Under the pieces are notes generated by a model. That model saw only the letters and a program-made list of their open reading frames with translations. It had not been told where the DNA came from and made no database searches. 64,000 bases of DNA, taken from NCBI RefSeq assembly GCF_016595675.1, contig NZ_JAENJH010000011.1, positions 62,001 through 126,000 on the forward strand, in the 5' to 3' direction. This DNA comes from Prauserella cavernicola. Lineage in GTDB: Bacteria; Actinomycetota; Actinomycetes; Mycobacteriales; Pseudonocardiaceae. The position numbers were made by a program, and so were the translations under genes. Of this stretch, positions 1 to 9,039 are shown in pieces (positions within the stretch are counted from its first letter, which is position 1; each line of letters opens with the position of its first letter).

Positions 1-103
1 GGCGCCGCTGTTCCAGGAGATCTCGTCCTACCTCGCGCAGCGCTACCAGCTGCCGCTGTCGGACAAGCCGGCTCCGGTCGTGCCGCTGATCCAGGCAGGC
101 TGA
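1..103 (+). CDS. C-terminal end of an unidentified protein, possibly a class B penicillin-binding protein (partial)
   Basis: The window opens inside a reading frame (codons start at base 2) that ends at TGA 101-103, leaving 33 residues. The visible tail begins APLFQEISSYLAQRY and is followed by a proline-rich end. This resembles the end of class B penicillin-binding transpeptidases, where an (A/G)P(V/L)F..I..Y.L.R motif followed by a short P-rich tail comes after the KTG motif. None of the catalytic motifs lie inside the window, so the identity is only a suggestion. It runs toward the exporter genes on the other strand, and the two are separated by a strong hairpin. Confidence 0.4.
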   Translation, partial: APLFQEISSYLAQRYQLPLSDKPAPVVPLIQAG

Positions 104-143
104 GACCTGGCACAGACCTGGCACCTCGGACACCCGCGACAGA

Positions 144-189
144 CGACGACGGCCCGGCGCTTCCCCCGAGGAGCGCCGGGCCGTCGTCG
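144..189. terminator. Bidirectional hairpin terminator
   Basis: A perfect 18-bp inverted repeat (144-161 pairing with 172-189) encloses a 10-nt loop. It lies exactly between a gene ending at 103 on the + strand and one ending at 199 on the - strand, where a shared terminator is expected. It has no run of T, as is common in high-GC actinobacteria. Confidence 0.85.
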
Positions 190-198
190 CGTTCGGGC

Positions 199-1026
199 TC
201 AGAGCCCGGCGAGGCGGAACCTCCGGATCGAGAGCGGCACGAAGATCACCAGCAGCAGCACGCACCAGCCGACGGTGGCGAGCACCGGGTTGGCGATGGG
301 CCAGGCCACGTCGCCCGCGGGCAGCCCGGGGTTGCCGAACAGCTCGCGGCAGGCGGCCGTCGCGGCGCTGACCGGGTTCCAGTCGGCGATCGTCTGCAGG
401 ATCGCGGGCATCCCGTCGGTGGGCACGAAGATGTTGGAGATCATCGTGATCGGCATGATCAGCGGGCCGATGCGCGCGGCCGTCTCCTCGTTCTTCGCCA
501 GCGCCCCGAGGAACACCCCGACCCACGACACCGCGTACTGCAGCAACAGCAGCAGGGCGAACCCGGCGACGGTGGCGCCGACGCCGTTGTGCGCGCGCCA
601 GCCGAACAGCAGGCCGCACAGGGCCATGATGGCGAGGCTGCCCATCGCGATGATCAGGTCCGCGGCAGTCTGTCCGAACGGGACGGCGGAGCGGGCCATC
701 GGCATTGAGCGGTAACGGTCCATCACGCCGAGCCCGTTGTCCTTGGCGATCACCGTGAGCGCGCCCATCACGGCGAACACGGTGCTCATCACGAACAGCC
801 CCGGCATGAGGTACTCGCGGTAGTTGCCGCCGCCCGGAATCGGGATGGCGGAGCCGAAGACGTAGCCGAACAGGATCACCGACACGAGCGGGAACGCGAA
901 CGTGGCCGCGATCTGGCCCGGCTGGTGCTTGAGCTTGAGCAGGTTGCGGCTCATGACGGCGAGCCCGTCGGAGAGGCCGGAGCGCAGTGCCGACGCGGGT
1001 GCCGACGCGGGTGCGGGCGCGGTCAT
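199..1026 (-). CDS. ABC-2 type exporter permease (DrrB-like)
   Basis: 275-residue integral membrane protein of the ABC-2 transporter permease family. It should form the membrane channel for the ATPase encoded just upstream and export a drug or lipid-like compound. After a short Ala/Pro-rich N-terminus the sequence has about six hydrophobic segments, with one near residues 45-65 and a last one just before a basic RRFRLAGL tail. The ATG (1024-1026) overlaps the ATPase stop codon in an ATGA arrangement, so translation is coupled. Antibiotic self-resistance pairs such as DrrAB have the same order and overlap. The substrate cannot be read from the sequence. The neighbouring TetR gene suggests drug-inducible expression. 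Confidence 0.88.
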   Translation of the reverse strand: MTAPAPASAPASALRSGLSDGLAVMSRNLLKLKHQPGQIAATFAFPLVSVILFGYVFGSAIPIPGGGNYREYLMPGLFVMSTVFAVMGALTVIAKDNGLGVMDRYRSMPMARSAVPFGQTAADLIIAMGSLAIMALCGLLFGWRAHNGVGATVAGFALLLLLQYAVSWVGVFLGALAKNEETAARIGPLIMPITMISNIFVPTDGMPAILQTIADWNPVSAATAACRELFGNPGLPAGDVAWPIANPVLATVGWCVLLLVIFVPLSIRRFRLAGL

Positions 1027-2006
1027 CGGGCCGCCTCCTCGGTGGTCGTGGTGGTGGGTTTGCCGGTCAGCGTCAGGAACACCTCGTCGAGGGTGGGCCT
1101 GCGGATACCGACGTCCACCGCCTTGACACCCGCCTGGTCGAGCTGGCGCACGATGTCGGGAAGAGCGAGCGAGTCGGATCCCACCGACACGCTCAGCAGC
1201 AGGCGGTCGGCATCGACGTCCGGCTCCACCCCGGCGTTGGCGAGCACGGCGAGCGCCCGCGCGGCCTCCCCGATCTCGGCCGCGTCGCCCACGGTCACGT
1301 CGATGCGGCCCCCGATCCGGGCCTTGAGCTCGTCGGGAGTGCCGGACGCGATCACCTTGCCGGTGTCGATCACCGCGATATTCTGGGCGAGCTGGTCGGC
1401 CTCGTCGAGGTACTGGGTGGTGAGCAGCACGGTGGTGCCCTGGGCGACGAGCTCGCGCACGGTGTCCCAGATCTCGTTGCGGCTGCGCGGGTCCAGTCCC
1501 GTGGTCGGCTCGTCCAGGAATAGCACGGTCGGCGAGATGATCAGGCTCGAGATCAGGTCGAGCCTGCGCCGCATGCCGCCTGAGTAGGTCTTGACCAGCC
1601 GGTCGCCCGCGTGGTCGAGGCTGAAGCGCTCGAGCAGCTCGTCGGCGCGCGCCCGGGCCCGCTTGGAGCCGAGGTGGAAGAGCCTGCCGAAGATGCGCAG
1701 GTTCTCCCGGCCCGTGAGCTGCTCGTCGAGTGCGGCGTGTTGTCCTGCGAGCCCGATCTGCCTGCGCACGGCGGGTGCGTCGCGCACCACGTCGTGGCCC
1801 GCGACCGTGGCCGTGCCCTCGTCGGGCCTGGTGAGTGTCGTGAAAACGCGGACAGCCGTGCTCTTGCCCGCGCCGTTCGGGCCGAGCACGCCGTAGACCA
1901 TGCCGGCGGGCACGGTGAGGTCGAGCCCGTCGAGGGCCTGCGTCTGCCCGAACCTCTTTCGTAGTCCCTCGGCGACGACCACCGCGTCGCCTGTGTGTGT
2001 CCCCAT
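1023..2006 (-). CDS. ABC exporter ATP-binding protein (DrrA-like)
   Basis: 327-residue ATPase of the daunorubicin-resistance (DrrA) subfamily, which powers the adjacent permease. Visible motifs are Walker A GPNGAGKS at residues 42-49, the ABC signature YSGGMRRRLDL near 141-151, and Walker B VLFLDEPTTGLD near 160-171. A C-terminal extension of about 90 residues after the nucleotide-binding core is typical of DrrA proteins. The ATG at 2004-2006 was chosen because an AGGGGAC ribosome-binding site precedes it and the conserved domain begins a few residues later. An in-frame upstream extension would run through the operator repeats and the regulator's control region. The gene is divergent from a TetR regulator and coupled to the permease. 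Confidence 0.93.
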   Translation of the reverse strand: MGTHTGDAVVVAEGLRKRFGQTQALDGLDLTVPAGMVYGVLGPNGAGKSTAVRVFTTLTRPDEGTATVAGHDVVRDAPAVRRQIGLAGQHAALDEQLTGRENLRIFGRLFHLGSKRARARADELLERFSLDHAGDRLVKTYSGGMRRRLDLISSLIISPTVLFLDEPTTGLDPRSRNEIWDTVRELVAQGTTVLLTTQYLDEADQLAQNIAVIDTGKVIASGTPDELKARIGGRIDVTVGDAAEIGEAARALAVLANAGVEPDVDADRLLLSVSVGSDSLALPDIVRQLDQAGVKAVDVGIRRPTLDEVFLTLTGKPTTTTTEEAAR

Positions 2007-2021
2007 GAAGTCCCCTGAAGT

Positions 2022-2073
2022 GAGTACGATGTACGCGGTAACCAAGATAGCCAACCGAGTACGACGTACGCAA
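2022..2073. promoter_or_regulatory. Two TetR-type operator boxes and exporter promoter
   Basis: The control region between the exporter and the TetR gene contains GAGTACGATGTACGC at 2022-2036 and GAGTACGACGTACGC at 2057-2071. These 15-bp sequences differ at one base and start 35 bp apart. Each core is a near-palindrome, GTAC-GAY-GTAC. On the minus strand a possible promoter is TTGCGT (complement of 2068-2073) and TATCTT (complement of 2044-2049) with an 18-bp spacer, so the second box would cover the -35. This fits autoregulated repression by the divergent TetR protein. That the protein binds here is inferred. Confidence 0.7.
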
Positions 2074-2097
2074 CTAGGTTTCGCCGGAGGAGAACGC

Positions 2098-2829
2098 GTG
2101 GCAGGCAAGAGCGAGGCGCGGCTGTCGAACCTGTCGCGTCTGTGGGGGGATCAGACGCAGCGCACGCGCGGTCCCGCGCCCGCCTACACCTGCGAACAGA
2201 TCGCCGACGCCGCCATCGAGCTCGCCGACGAGGAGGGGCTGGAGTCGGTCTCCATGCGCAAGGTCGCCGCGCGCCTCGGCACCGGCGCCATGAGCCTGTA
2301 CCGCTACGTCGAGAGCAAGGACTCGCTCATCGATCTGATGGGCGACCGGATCGTCGGCAGGGAGGGCTGGCCCGAGCTGACCGGCGACTGGAAGCGGGAC
2401 CTGGGTGACTTCGCGCGCGGGCAGCGACGCGCCCTGCTGGAGCGTCCGTGGCTCTCGCGTGTCTGGTCGGGCATGCCCGCGATCGGGCCGAACATGTTGC
2501 GCGGGTTCGAACGCACGATGTCCATTCTGGACGGACTCGGCCTCGGCATCGACGACATGTTCGAGACCATCGGGCTGCTCAACGCCTGGATCGACGGGCA
2601 CGTGCAGAGCGAGCTCGCACTGCGCGCCTACTTCGGTGACGTCGACGACGAGGAGGTGCAGCGGGCGATGGGGCCCTACGTGCAGGCGGTCATGGACAGT
2701 GGTGAGTACCCCTACTTCACGCAGGTGATCACTGACGCCCAAGGCCCCCACGACGACCCCGAGCGGCGTTTCGAGCGGTCACTGGAGCGCCTGCTCGCCG
2801 GCATCGAGGCCACTCTCCCCGGTCGGTGA
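2098..2829 (+). CDS. TetR family transcriptional regulator with TetR_C-type domain
   Basis: 243-residue repressor. A basic N-terminal extension is followed by the TetR helix-turn-helix at about residues 33-75, with VSMRKVAARLGTGAMSLYRY as the recognition region. The C-terminal ligand-binding domain resembles TetR/TetR_C, the class that controls drug exporters. The GTG at 2098 follows a perfect GGAGGAG ribosome-binding site at 2086-2092. It is divergent from the DrrAB-like exporter, with the paired operator-like repeats between them, so the exporter is its most likely target. Its stop overlaps a hairpin terminator shared with the convergent acyl-CoA ligase gene. Confidence 0.9.
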   Translation: MAGKSEARLSNLSRLWGDQTQRTRGPAPAYTCEQIADAAIELADEEGLESVSMRKVAARLGTGAMSLYRYVESKDSLIDLMGDRIVGREGWPELTGDWKRDLGDFARGQRRALLERPWLSRVWSGMPAIGPNMLRGFERTMSILDGLGLGIDDMFETIGLLNAWIDGHVQSELALRAYFGDVDDEEVQRAMGPYVQAVMDSGEYPYFTQVITDAQGPHDDPERRFERSLERLLAGIEATLPGR

Positions 2830-2837
2830 GAGTGGCC
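2808..2837. terminator. Hairpin terminator between tetR and fadD
   Basis: Perfect 10-bp inverted repeat (2808-2817 with 2828-2837) and a 10-nt loop, starting inside the last codons of the TetR gene. It lies in the 22-bp gap between convergent genes and could serve both. Confidence 0.75.
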
Positions 2838-2851
2838 CCCGTGCCGCGTGC

Positions 2852-4648
<1,797 letters not shown>

Positions 4649-4706
4649 GTGAACCTCCGTGTCCCACTGTGTTACTCGCCGGTCAACTTAGCCGCACGCC
4701 GCCCGT

Positions 4707-4749
4707 TTGACCATGGTTTGTCCCCGGTCCGTCCCTGGGTTGACCATGG
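4707..4749. repeat. Direct repeat TTGACCATGG upstream of fadD15
   Basis: The 10-mer TTGACCATGG occurs at 4707-4716 and again at 4740-4749, 33 bp apart (about three helical turns), in the 141-bp divergent region between fadD15 and an SRPBCC gene. Each copy contains the palindrome CCATGG. The spacing on one helix face suggests a regulator binding site. No cognate protein is identifiable. Confidence 0.5.
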
Positions 4750-4789
4750 GCAGGTCACGGCGGTGCGGTGAGCATGTCATTCTGCACCC

Positions 4790-5197
4790 GTGTTGGCTTC
4801 CCAGAACGCCCCCGCGCTGGACATCGTTGACGAAACGTTCCTTGCGGTGCCGCCGGGCACGGTCGCCGCCGCGTTCGCCGATCCCCGGTCGTGGGCGCGA
4901 TACTGGCCCGACCTGGTGCTCGAAGTGTATACCGATCGCGGTGACCAGGGACTGCGCTGGACGGTGCGCGGCGCGCTCGTCGGCACCATGGAGGTGTGGC
5001 TGGAGCCGGTGCTCGACGGCACCCTGCTGCACTACTTCCTCCGCGCGACCCCGGAGACCGCACTGCGCCCGCGTGAGCTGCGGCGCGAGTTCGACCGCAG
5101 GGCCCGCGCCGCGAAGACGATCGCGCTCGGCCTCAAGCAGGTCCTCGAGGACGGCAGGGCCCCGGGTGTGCCGCCCCGTGCCGAGCAGGCTGGGTAG
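4790..5197 (+). CDS. SRPBCC (START-like) family protein
   Basis: 135-residue protein of the SRPBCC/polyketide-cyclase-like fold: an N-terminal segment ALDIVDETFLAVPPGTVAAAF, a WARYWPDL loop, alternating beta strands and a C-terminal amphipathic helix ending near residue 120. Members bind hydrophobic ligands such as lipids. The GTG at 4790 is the first start in the frame and has no good ribosome-binding site, so a leaderless mRNA is possible. The stop codon TAG (5195-5197) is the first half of the TAGGCT hexamer that probably serves as -10 for the next gene. It occupies the position of Rv2186c-like genes in mycobacteria. The ligand is unknown. Confidence 0.75.
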   Translation: MLASQNAPALDIVDETFLAVPPGTVAAAFADPRSWARYWPDLVLEVYTDRGDQGLRWTVRGALVGTMEVWLEPVLDGTLLHYFLRATPETALRPRELRREFDRRARAAKTIALGLKQVLEDGRAPGVPPRAEQAG

Positions 5198-5206
5198 GCT
5201 GGAGAC

Positions 5207-5995
5207 GTGCGGGTTCATGTCGTCTCCGACGTGCATGGCAACGCGGAGGCGCTCGCCCGCGCCGGTGAGGGCGCCGACGCGCTCGTGGTGCTCGGAGACC
5301 TGATCGACTTCGTCGACTATCACGAGCACGGCAAGGGCATCCTCGGCGCGTTGTTCGGCGCCGACAACGTGGGCACCTTCGCCCGGCTCCGCCGTGAGGG
5401 CACCCGCGACGAGACCGTCGCCTTCTCCCGCTCGCTGTGGGCGAGCCTCGAGGATCCAGGCAGCGCCGTGGACGAGGCCATCCGAGCGCAGTACGCCGAG
5501 CTCTTCGGCGCGATGACCGCTCCGACCTACGCCGTGCCGGGCAACGTCGACGCGCCCGGACTGTGGCCCGAGTTCGCGGGACCCGGAATCCACCTCACCG
5601 ACGGCGAGGTGGTGGAGATCGGCGGCCTGCGCTTCGGCTTCATCGGCGGTGCGTTGCTGCCCGACGGCGTGGTGCCCCGGCGCAATGGGATCTGGCGGCC
5701 GTACCTGCGCACGCGCGAGGAGTTCGACAAGTCCGCCGCCGAACTGCGCGGCATCGACGTCTTGTGCAGCCACATCCCGCCCGCCGTGCCGGAACTGACC
5801 TACGACGTGGTCGCGCGCCGCGCCGAGATCGGTTCCGAGGCGCTGCTCGGGCTCATCACCGCGGAGCAGCCGCGGTGGTCGCTGTTCGGGCACGTCCACC
5901 AGCCGCTCGCGGCCCGGTCGCGGTCCGGCCGGACCGAGTGCCGCAACGTCGGTCATTTCAAGCACACGGCGCGCCCGTACGTGCTGCGCTGGTAG
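5207..5995 (+). CDS. Metallophosphoesterase (calcineurin-like)
   Basis: 262-residue phosphoesterase. The N-terminus carries DVHGN (metal ligands Asp and His), then GDLIDF, GNVD and a C-terminal GHVHQP, the sequential signature of dinuclear-metal calcineurin-like enzymes. The substrate cannot be inferred; relatives act on phosphoesters, nucleotides or phospholipid head groups. The GTG at 5207 is preceded by TAGGCT at 5195-5200 with a 6-nt gap, so transcription probably starts at or next to the start codon. The gene sits between two SRPBCC genes in a block that looks like an envelope-lipid neighbourhood. Confidence 0.88.
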   Translation: MRVHVVSDVHGNAEALARAGEGADALVVLGDLIDFVDYHEHGKGILGALFGADNVGTFARLRREGTRDETVAFSRSLWASLEDPGSAVDEAIRAQYAELFGAMTAPTYAVPGNVDAPGLWPEFAGPGIHLTDGEVVEIGGLRFGFIGGALLPDGVVPRRNGIWRPYLRTREEFDKSAAELRGIDVLCSHIPPAVPELTYDVVARRAEIGSEALLGLITAEQPRWSLFGHVHQPLAARSRSGRTECRNVGHFKHTARPYVLRW

Positions 5996-6021
5996 GCGGC
6001 GCAACCGCTACGCTGACGCCC

Positions 6022-6474
6022 ATGGCCGAGCAGTCCACGCAGTCCATCGAGGTCGACGCCGCGCCAGAGGAGATCATGGCGGTCATCGCCGACCTGTCCT
6101 CGTATCCGGAGTGGGCCAAGGCCGTCCAGGAGACCGAGGTGCTCGCCGCCGACGAGGCGGGCAGGGCGAAACAGGTCAAGTTCACTCTGGACTCTGGCCC
6201 CGTCAAGGACGTGTACACCCTGGAATACGACTGGGCGGCCGATGGCCTCTCGGTGAGTTGGCACCTCGTGAAGGGGCAGATGCAGAAGGCGCAGAACGGG
6301 CGCTATCTGCTCCAGCCCGTCGGCGACCGCACGAAGGTGACCTACACGCTCTCCGTGGAGCTGGTGCTGCCCATGATCGGCCTCCTGCGCCGCAAGGCCG
6401 AGAAGATGATCATGGATACGGCGCTCAAGGAGCTCAAGCGCCGCGTCGAGGACGAGGACAAGGACGAGGAGTAG
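6022..6474 (+). CDS. SRPBCC / coenzyme Q-binding-like protein (Rv2185c type)
   Basis: 150-residue START-like protein with the recognisable N-terminus IEVDAAPEEIMAVIADLSSYPEW, followed by strands containing VKFTLDSGPVKD and a long C-terminal helix ending in a charged tail. This family (polyketide cyclase/dehydrase, lipid-transport fold) has a conserved actinobacterial member beside an ArsA-like ATPase, as here, where the ATPase starts 1 nt after the stop. ATG 6022 is preceded by TACGCT at 6009-6014 with a 7-nt gap, suggesting a leaderless operon start. A hydrophobic cargo handed to, or regulated by, the ATPase is plausible but not shown. Confidence 0.85.
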   Translation: MAEQSTQSIEVDAAPEEIMAVIADLSSYPEWAKAVQETEVLAADEAGRAKQVKFTLDSGPVKDVYTLEYDWAADGLSVSWHLVKGQMQKAQNGRYLLQPVGDRTKVTYTLSVELVLPMIGLLRRKAEKMIMDTALKELKRRVEDEDKDEE

Positions 6475-6475
6475 C

Positions 6476-7615
6476 GTGCGGGTCCTGCTGTTCACCGGCA
6501 AGGGCGGCGTCGGCAAGACGACGCTGGCCGCGGCCACGGCGGCCGCGCTCGCGAGCCGGGGCAGCAAGACACTCGTCGTCTCCACCGACCCCGCGCACTC
6601 GCTCGGCGACGCGTTCGGCGGGCCGCTCACCGGCGAGCCGGCCGAGGTGGACCCGGGGCTGCACGCCGCGCAGATCGACTCGCGCTCGCTCGTCGACGGT
6701 GCCTGGCAGACGCTGCGCGCACAGCTGCGCTCGGCGCTCGTCACGGGCGCGGGGCTCGACAGCCTCGACGCGGAGGAGCTGACCGTCGTCCCCGGCGTCG
6801 ACGAACTGCTCGCGCTCGGCGAGGTGCGGCGCCTCGCCGAGACCGGGCCGTGGGAGGTCGTGGTCGTCGACTGCGGCCCGACCGCGGAGACGTTGCGGTT
6901 GCTGTCGCTGCCCGAGGCGGTGTCGGGCTACCTCACGAGGATGTACGGCTGGAAGACGAAACTGTCCGGCGTCGCGAGGTCGGTCGACAAGCTGGCCTCC
7001 CAGCTGGAGTCGTTGCGCGCGCTGCTCACCGACCCGGTCACCACGAGCGTGCGGCTGGTGCTGACGCCCGAGCGCGTGGTGGTGGCCGAGACGCGCCGGA
7101 CGCTGACCTCGCTCGCCCTGCGCGGCGTTCGCGTCGACGGCCTGATCGTCAACCGCCTGATGCCGGCGCCCGGGATGTGGCGCGGGTCGGCGGCGACGTG
7201 GCTGCGCACCCGGCGCGCCCAGCAGGAGGAGGTGCTGGCCGAGCTGTCCCGCTCGGCGCTCGGCGAGGGCATGCTGAGCTCGGTGGAGCACCGCGCCGCC
7301 GAGCCGGTCGGCCTGCCCGCGCTGCGCGAGATCGCCCGCGAGCTCTACGGCGACGCCACGCCGCTGGCCGGGGCGGGGGACGACCCCGCCCCGCTGCTCA
7401 CGATGTCCGAAGTGGACGGCGGCTACGAGCTGCGCGTGGCACTACCGCTCACCAGGGACAGCGTCGTCGACCTGGCTCGCATCGACGACGACCTCGCCAT
7501 CACCGTGGACGGTTTCCGGCGCCTGGTCGCGCTGCCCGAGACCCTGCGGACGTGCCGGATCGCCGATGCCGAGTCCGATTCCCGCGGACTGCTGGTGCAT
7601 CTGGAAAGGACCTGA
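6476..7615 (+). CDS. ArsA/GET3-type ATPase (Rv2184c type)
   Basis: 379-residue P-loop ATPase of the ArsA/GET3/MinD superfamily. The deviant Walker A motif GKGGVGKTT is at residues 9-17, with the switch DPAHSLGDAF near 38-47 and VVVVDCGPTAETLRLL as the Walker B region. The C-terminus ends in a small beta-rich domain (YELRVALPL...ITVDGFRR) similar to the HSP20-like domain found in bacterial homologues. There is no arsenite-transport gene nearby and no metal-binding Cys triad, so a role in arsenic resistance is unlikely. Coupling to the SRPBCC gene and to the next Cys-motif gene (2-nt gap) suggests one functional unit, possibly in membrane-protein or lipid handling. Confidence 0.87.
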   Translation: MRVLLFTGKGGVGKTTLAAATAAALASRGSKTLVVSTDPAHSLGDAFGGPLTGEPAEVDPGLHAAQIDSRSLVDGAWQTLRAQLRSALVTGAGLDSLDAEELTVVPGVDELLALGEVRRLAETGPWEVVVVDCGPTAETLRLLSLPEAVSGYLTRMYGWKTKLSGVARSVDKLASQLESLRALLTDPVTTSVRLVLTPERVVVAETRRTLTSLALRGVRVDGLIVNRLMPAPGMWRGSAATWLRTRRAQQEEVLAELSRSALGEGMLSSVEHRAAEPVGLPALREIARELYGDATPLAGAGDDPAPLLTMSEVDGGYELRVALPLTRDSVVDLARIDDDLAITVDGFRRLVALPETLRTCRIADAESDSRGLLVHLERT

Positions 7616-7617
7616 CT

Positions 7618-8073
7618 GTGACGGGCAACGACGACGGCGCCCGGCTCGCCGAGGAGATCCGGTTGCTCGTCGACCTGGTCGTCGACCGCGCGGCGCCGTG
7701 GCTCGAGGGTGTGATCGCCGCCGGGCACGGCACCGAGGAACCCGGCGGCGAGAACAGTGGTGAGCACAGCGGTGAGCACGATGGCGAGCCCCGGCCCCGG
7801 CAGGGTGCGTGCTCGTGGTGCCCGCTGTGCGCGGTCGTGGCCGTGGTGCGCGGCGAACGCCCCGAGTTGGCCGCGCGAGTGCTCGAACAGGCGGCGCAGC
7901 TCGTCGCCCTGCTGCGCGCCGTGCTGGCCGACCGCTGGCAGCCGCAGGAGGGCGTGCACATGCCGGGCTTCGAGCCCGAACCCCGCCCCGAGCCCGCTGG
8001 CAACGGCGCGGCGCCCCGGGTCCAGCACGTGGCGGTGCGGCCGAGGGCCGAGTGGGAGCACCAGGAGTCCTAG
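7618..8073 (+). CDS. Conserved actinobacterial protein with CSWCPLC motif
   Basis: 151-residue protein of unknown function. An N-terminal helix (ARLAEEIRLLVDLVVDRAAPWL) leads to a Gly/Glu/His-rich linker and then GACSWCPLCAVVAVVRGERPE near residues 62-82, a compact Cys-x2-Cys-x2-Cys element followed by a helix. The C-terminal third is Pro/Glu-rich and probably disordered. Three closely spaced cysteines could bind zinc or an iron-sulfur cluster. It starts with GTG 2 nt after the ArsA-type ATPase and its stop abuts the ATG of the kinase gene, so it is a middle gene of an operon. It matches the position of Rv2183c in mycobacteria. The role is unknown. Confidence 0.75.
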   Translation: MTGNDDGARLAEEIRLLVDLVVDRAAPWLEGVIAAGHGTEEPGGENSGEHSGEHDGEPRPRQGACSWCPLCAVVAVVRGERPELAARVLEQAAQLVALLRAVLADRWQPQEGVHMPGFEPEPRPEPAGNGAAPRVQHVAVRPRAEWEHQES

Positions 8074-9030
8074 ATGCTGGCGATCGGCGTCGACGTCGGT
8101 GGCACGAGTGTGCGGGCCGGCGTCGTGGACGAGCAGGGCGCGCTCCTCGACACCGCGCGGGTGGGCACGCCCGGCGGCGAGGTGGCGCTGGAGGACGCGA
8201 TCACCGGCGTGGTCGAGGAACTGCGCAACCGGCACGAGATCGGGGCCGTCGGCCTCGCGGTGGCGGCGTTCGTGCGGCCCGACCGGCGCGGAGTGCTGTA
8301 CGCGCCGCACCTGGCGTGGCGCGCGGCGCCCGTCGGCGACCGCATCGCCAAACGCGTCGGCCTGCCGGTGACACTCGAACACGACGCCAACGCCGCGGCG
8401 CTCGGCGAGCACCGCTTCGGCGCCGCCCGGGGTGCGGGCGTGGCGACACTCGTGGCACTCGGCACCGGAATCGGAGCCGGGCTGCTGCTGGACGGCCGCA
8501 TCTTCCGCGGTGCGCACGGCGTCGCCCCCGAGCTCGGGCACCTGTGCGTGGTGCCCGGCGGCAGGATCTGCTCGTGCGGCAAGTACGGCTGCTGGGAGCG
8601 TTACTGCAGCGGGACCGCGCTGGCGGCCACCGCGATCGAGCTCCTCGCGCGTCATCCCGGCCGCTCGACCGTGCTCGCGCGGGAACACCGCGGCGATCCG
8701 GGCTCGGTCACGGGACGCCGGGTCGCCGGAGCCGCGCGCGACGGAGATCCGGTCGCCCGGCTCGCGCTGGCCGAGCTGGCCCGCTGGCTGGGGGAGGGCT
8801 TCGCGCTCGTCGCCGACGTCTACGACCCCGAGGTGATCGTGCTCGGCGGCGGGGTGTCGGAGTCGGCGCCGCTGTTCCTCGACGAGGCGCGCGAGCACTA
8901 CGCGCACGCTGTGACCGGCGCGGGACACCGCCCGCTGGCCAGGATCAGGACGGCCCAGCTCGGCGACGAGGCGGCGATCGTGGGGGCCGCGACGCTCGCG
9001 AGGGAGGAAACCGCCCGCTCGAATCGCTAG
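8074..9030 (+). CDS. ROK family sugar kinase (glucokinase-like)
   Basis: 318-residue kinase that should phosphorylate glucose or a related hexose with ATP. The N-terminal phosphate-binding motif DVGGT is at residues 7-11. The catalytic region LEHDANAAALGE follows, then ALGTGIGAG, and the ROK zinc motif CSCGKYGCWE, with the preceding GH supplying a histidine. There is no N-terminal helix-turn-helix, so it is a kinase rather than a NagC/XylR-type repressor. The ATG directly follows the TAG stop of the previous gene. As far as I recall this gene is not part of the mycobacterial version of the block, so it may be a lineage-specific addition. Confidence 0.9.
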   Translation: MLAIGVDVGGTSVRAGVVDEQGALLDTARVGTPGGEVALEDAITGVVEELRNRHEIGAVGLAVAAFVRPDRRGVLYAPHLAWRAAPVGDRIAKRVGLPVTLEHDANAAALGEHRFGAARGAGVATLVALGTGIGAGLLLDGRIFRGAHGVAPELGHLCVVPGGRICSCGKYGCWERYCSGTALAATAIELLARHPGRSTVLAREHRGDPGSVTGRRVAGAARDGDPVARLALAELARWLGEGFALVADVYDPEVIVLGGGVSESAPLFLDEAREHYAHAVTGAGHRPLARIRTAQLGDEAAIVGAATLAREETARSNR

Positions 9031-9039
9031 GCTGGCGGG

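Noticed and set aside
199-2073. A single 624-residue frame that would fuse the ABC permease to a basic N-terminal half
   Set aside because: The N-terminal part is the shifted shadow of the ATPase gene. The permease starts at the ATG overlapping the ATPase stop, giving a normal-length protein.
6476-7615. Arsenite efflux ATPase (ArsA) as functional call
   Set aside because: There is no ArsB, ArsD or ArsR gene nearby and no Cys metal site in the protein. The sequence fits the actinobacterial Rv2184c group instead.
8074-9030. ROK-family transcriptional repressor
   Set aside because: The protein starts directly with the DVGGT kinase motif and has no N-terminal helix-turn-helix.
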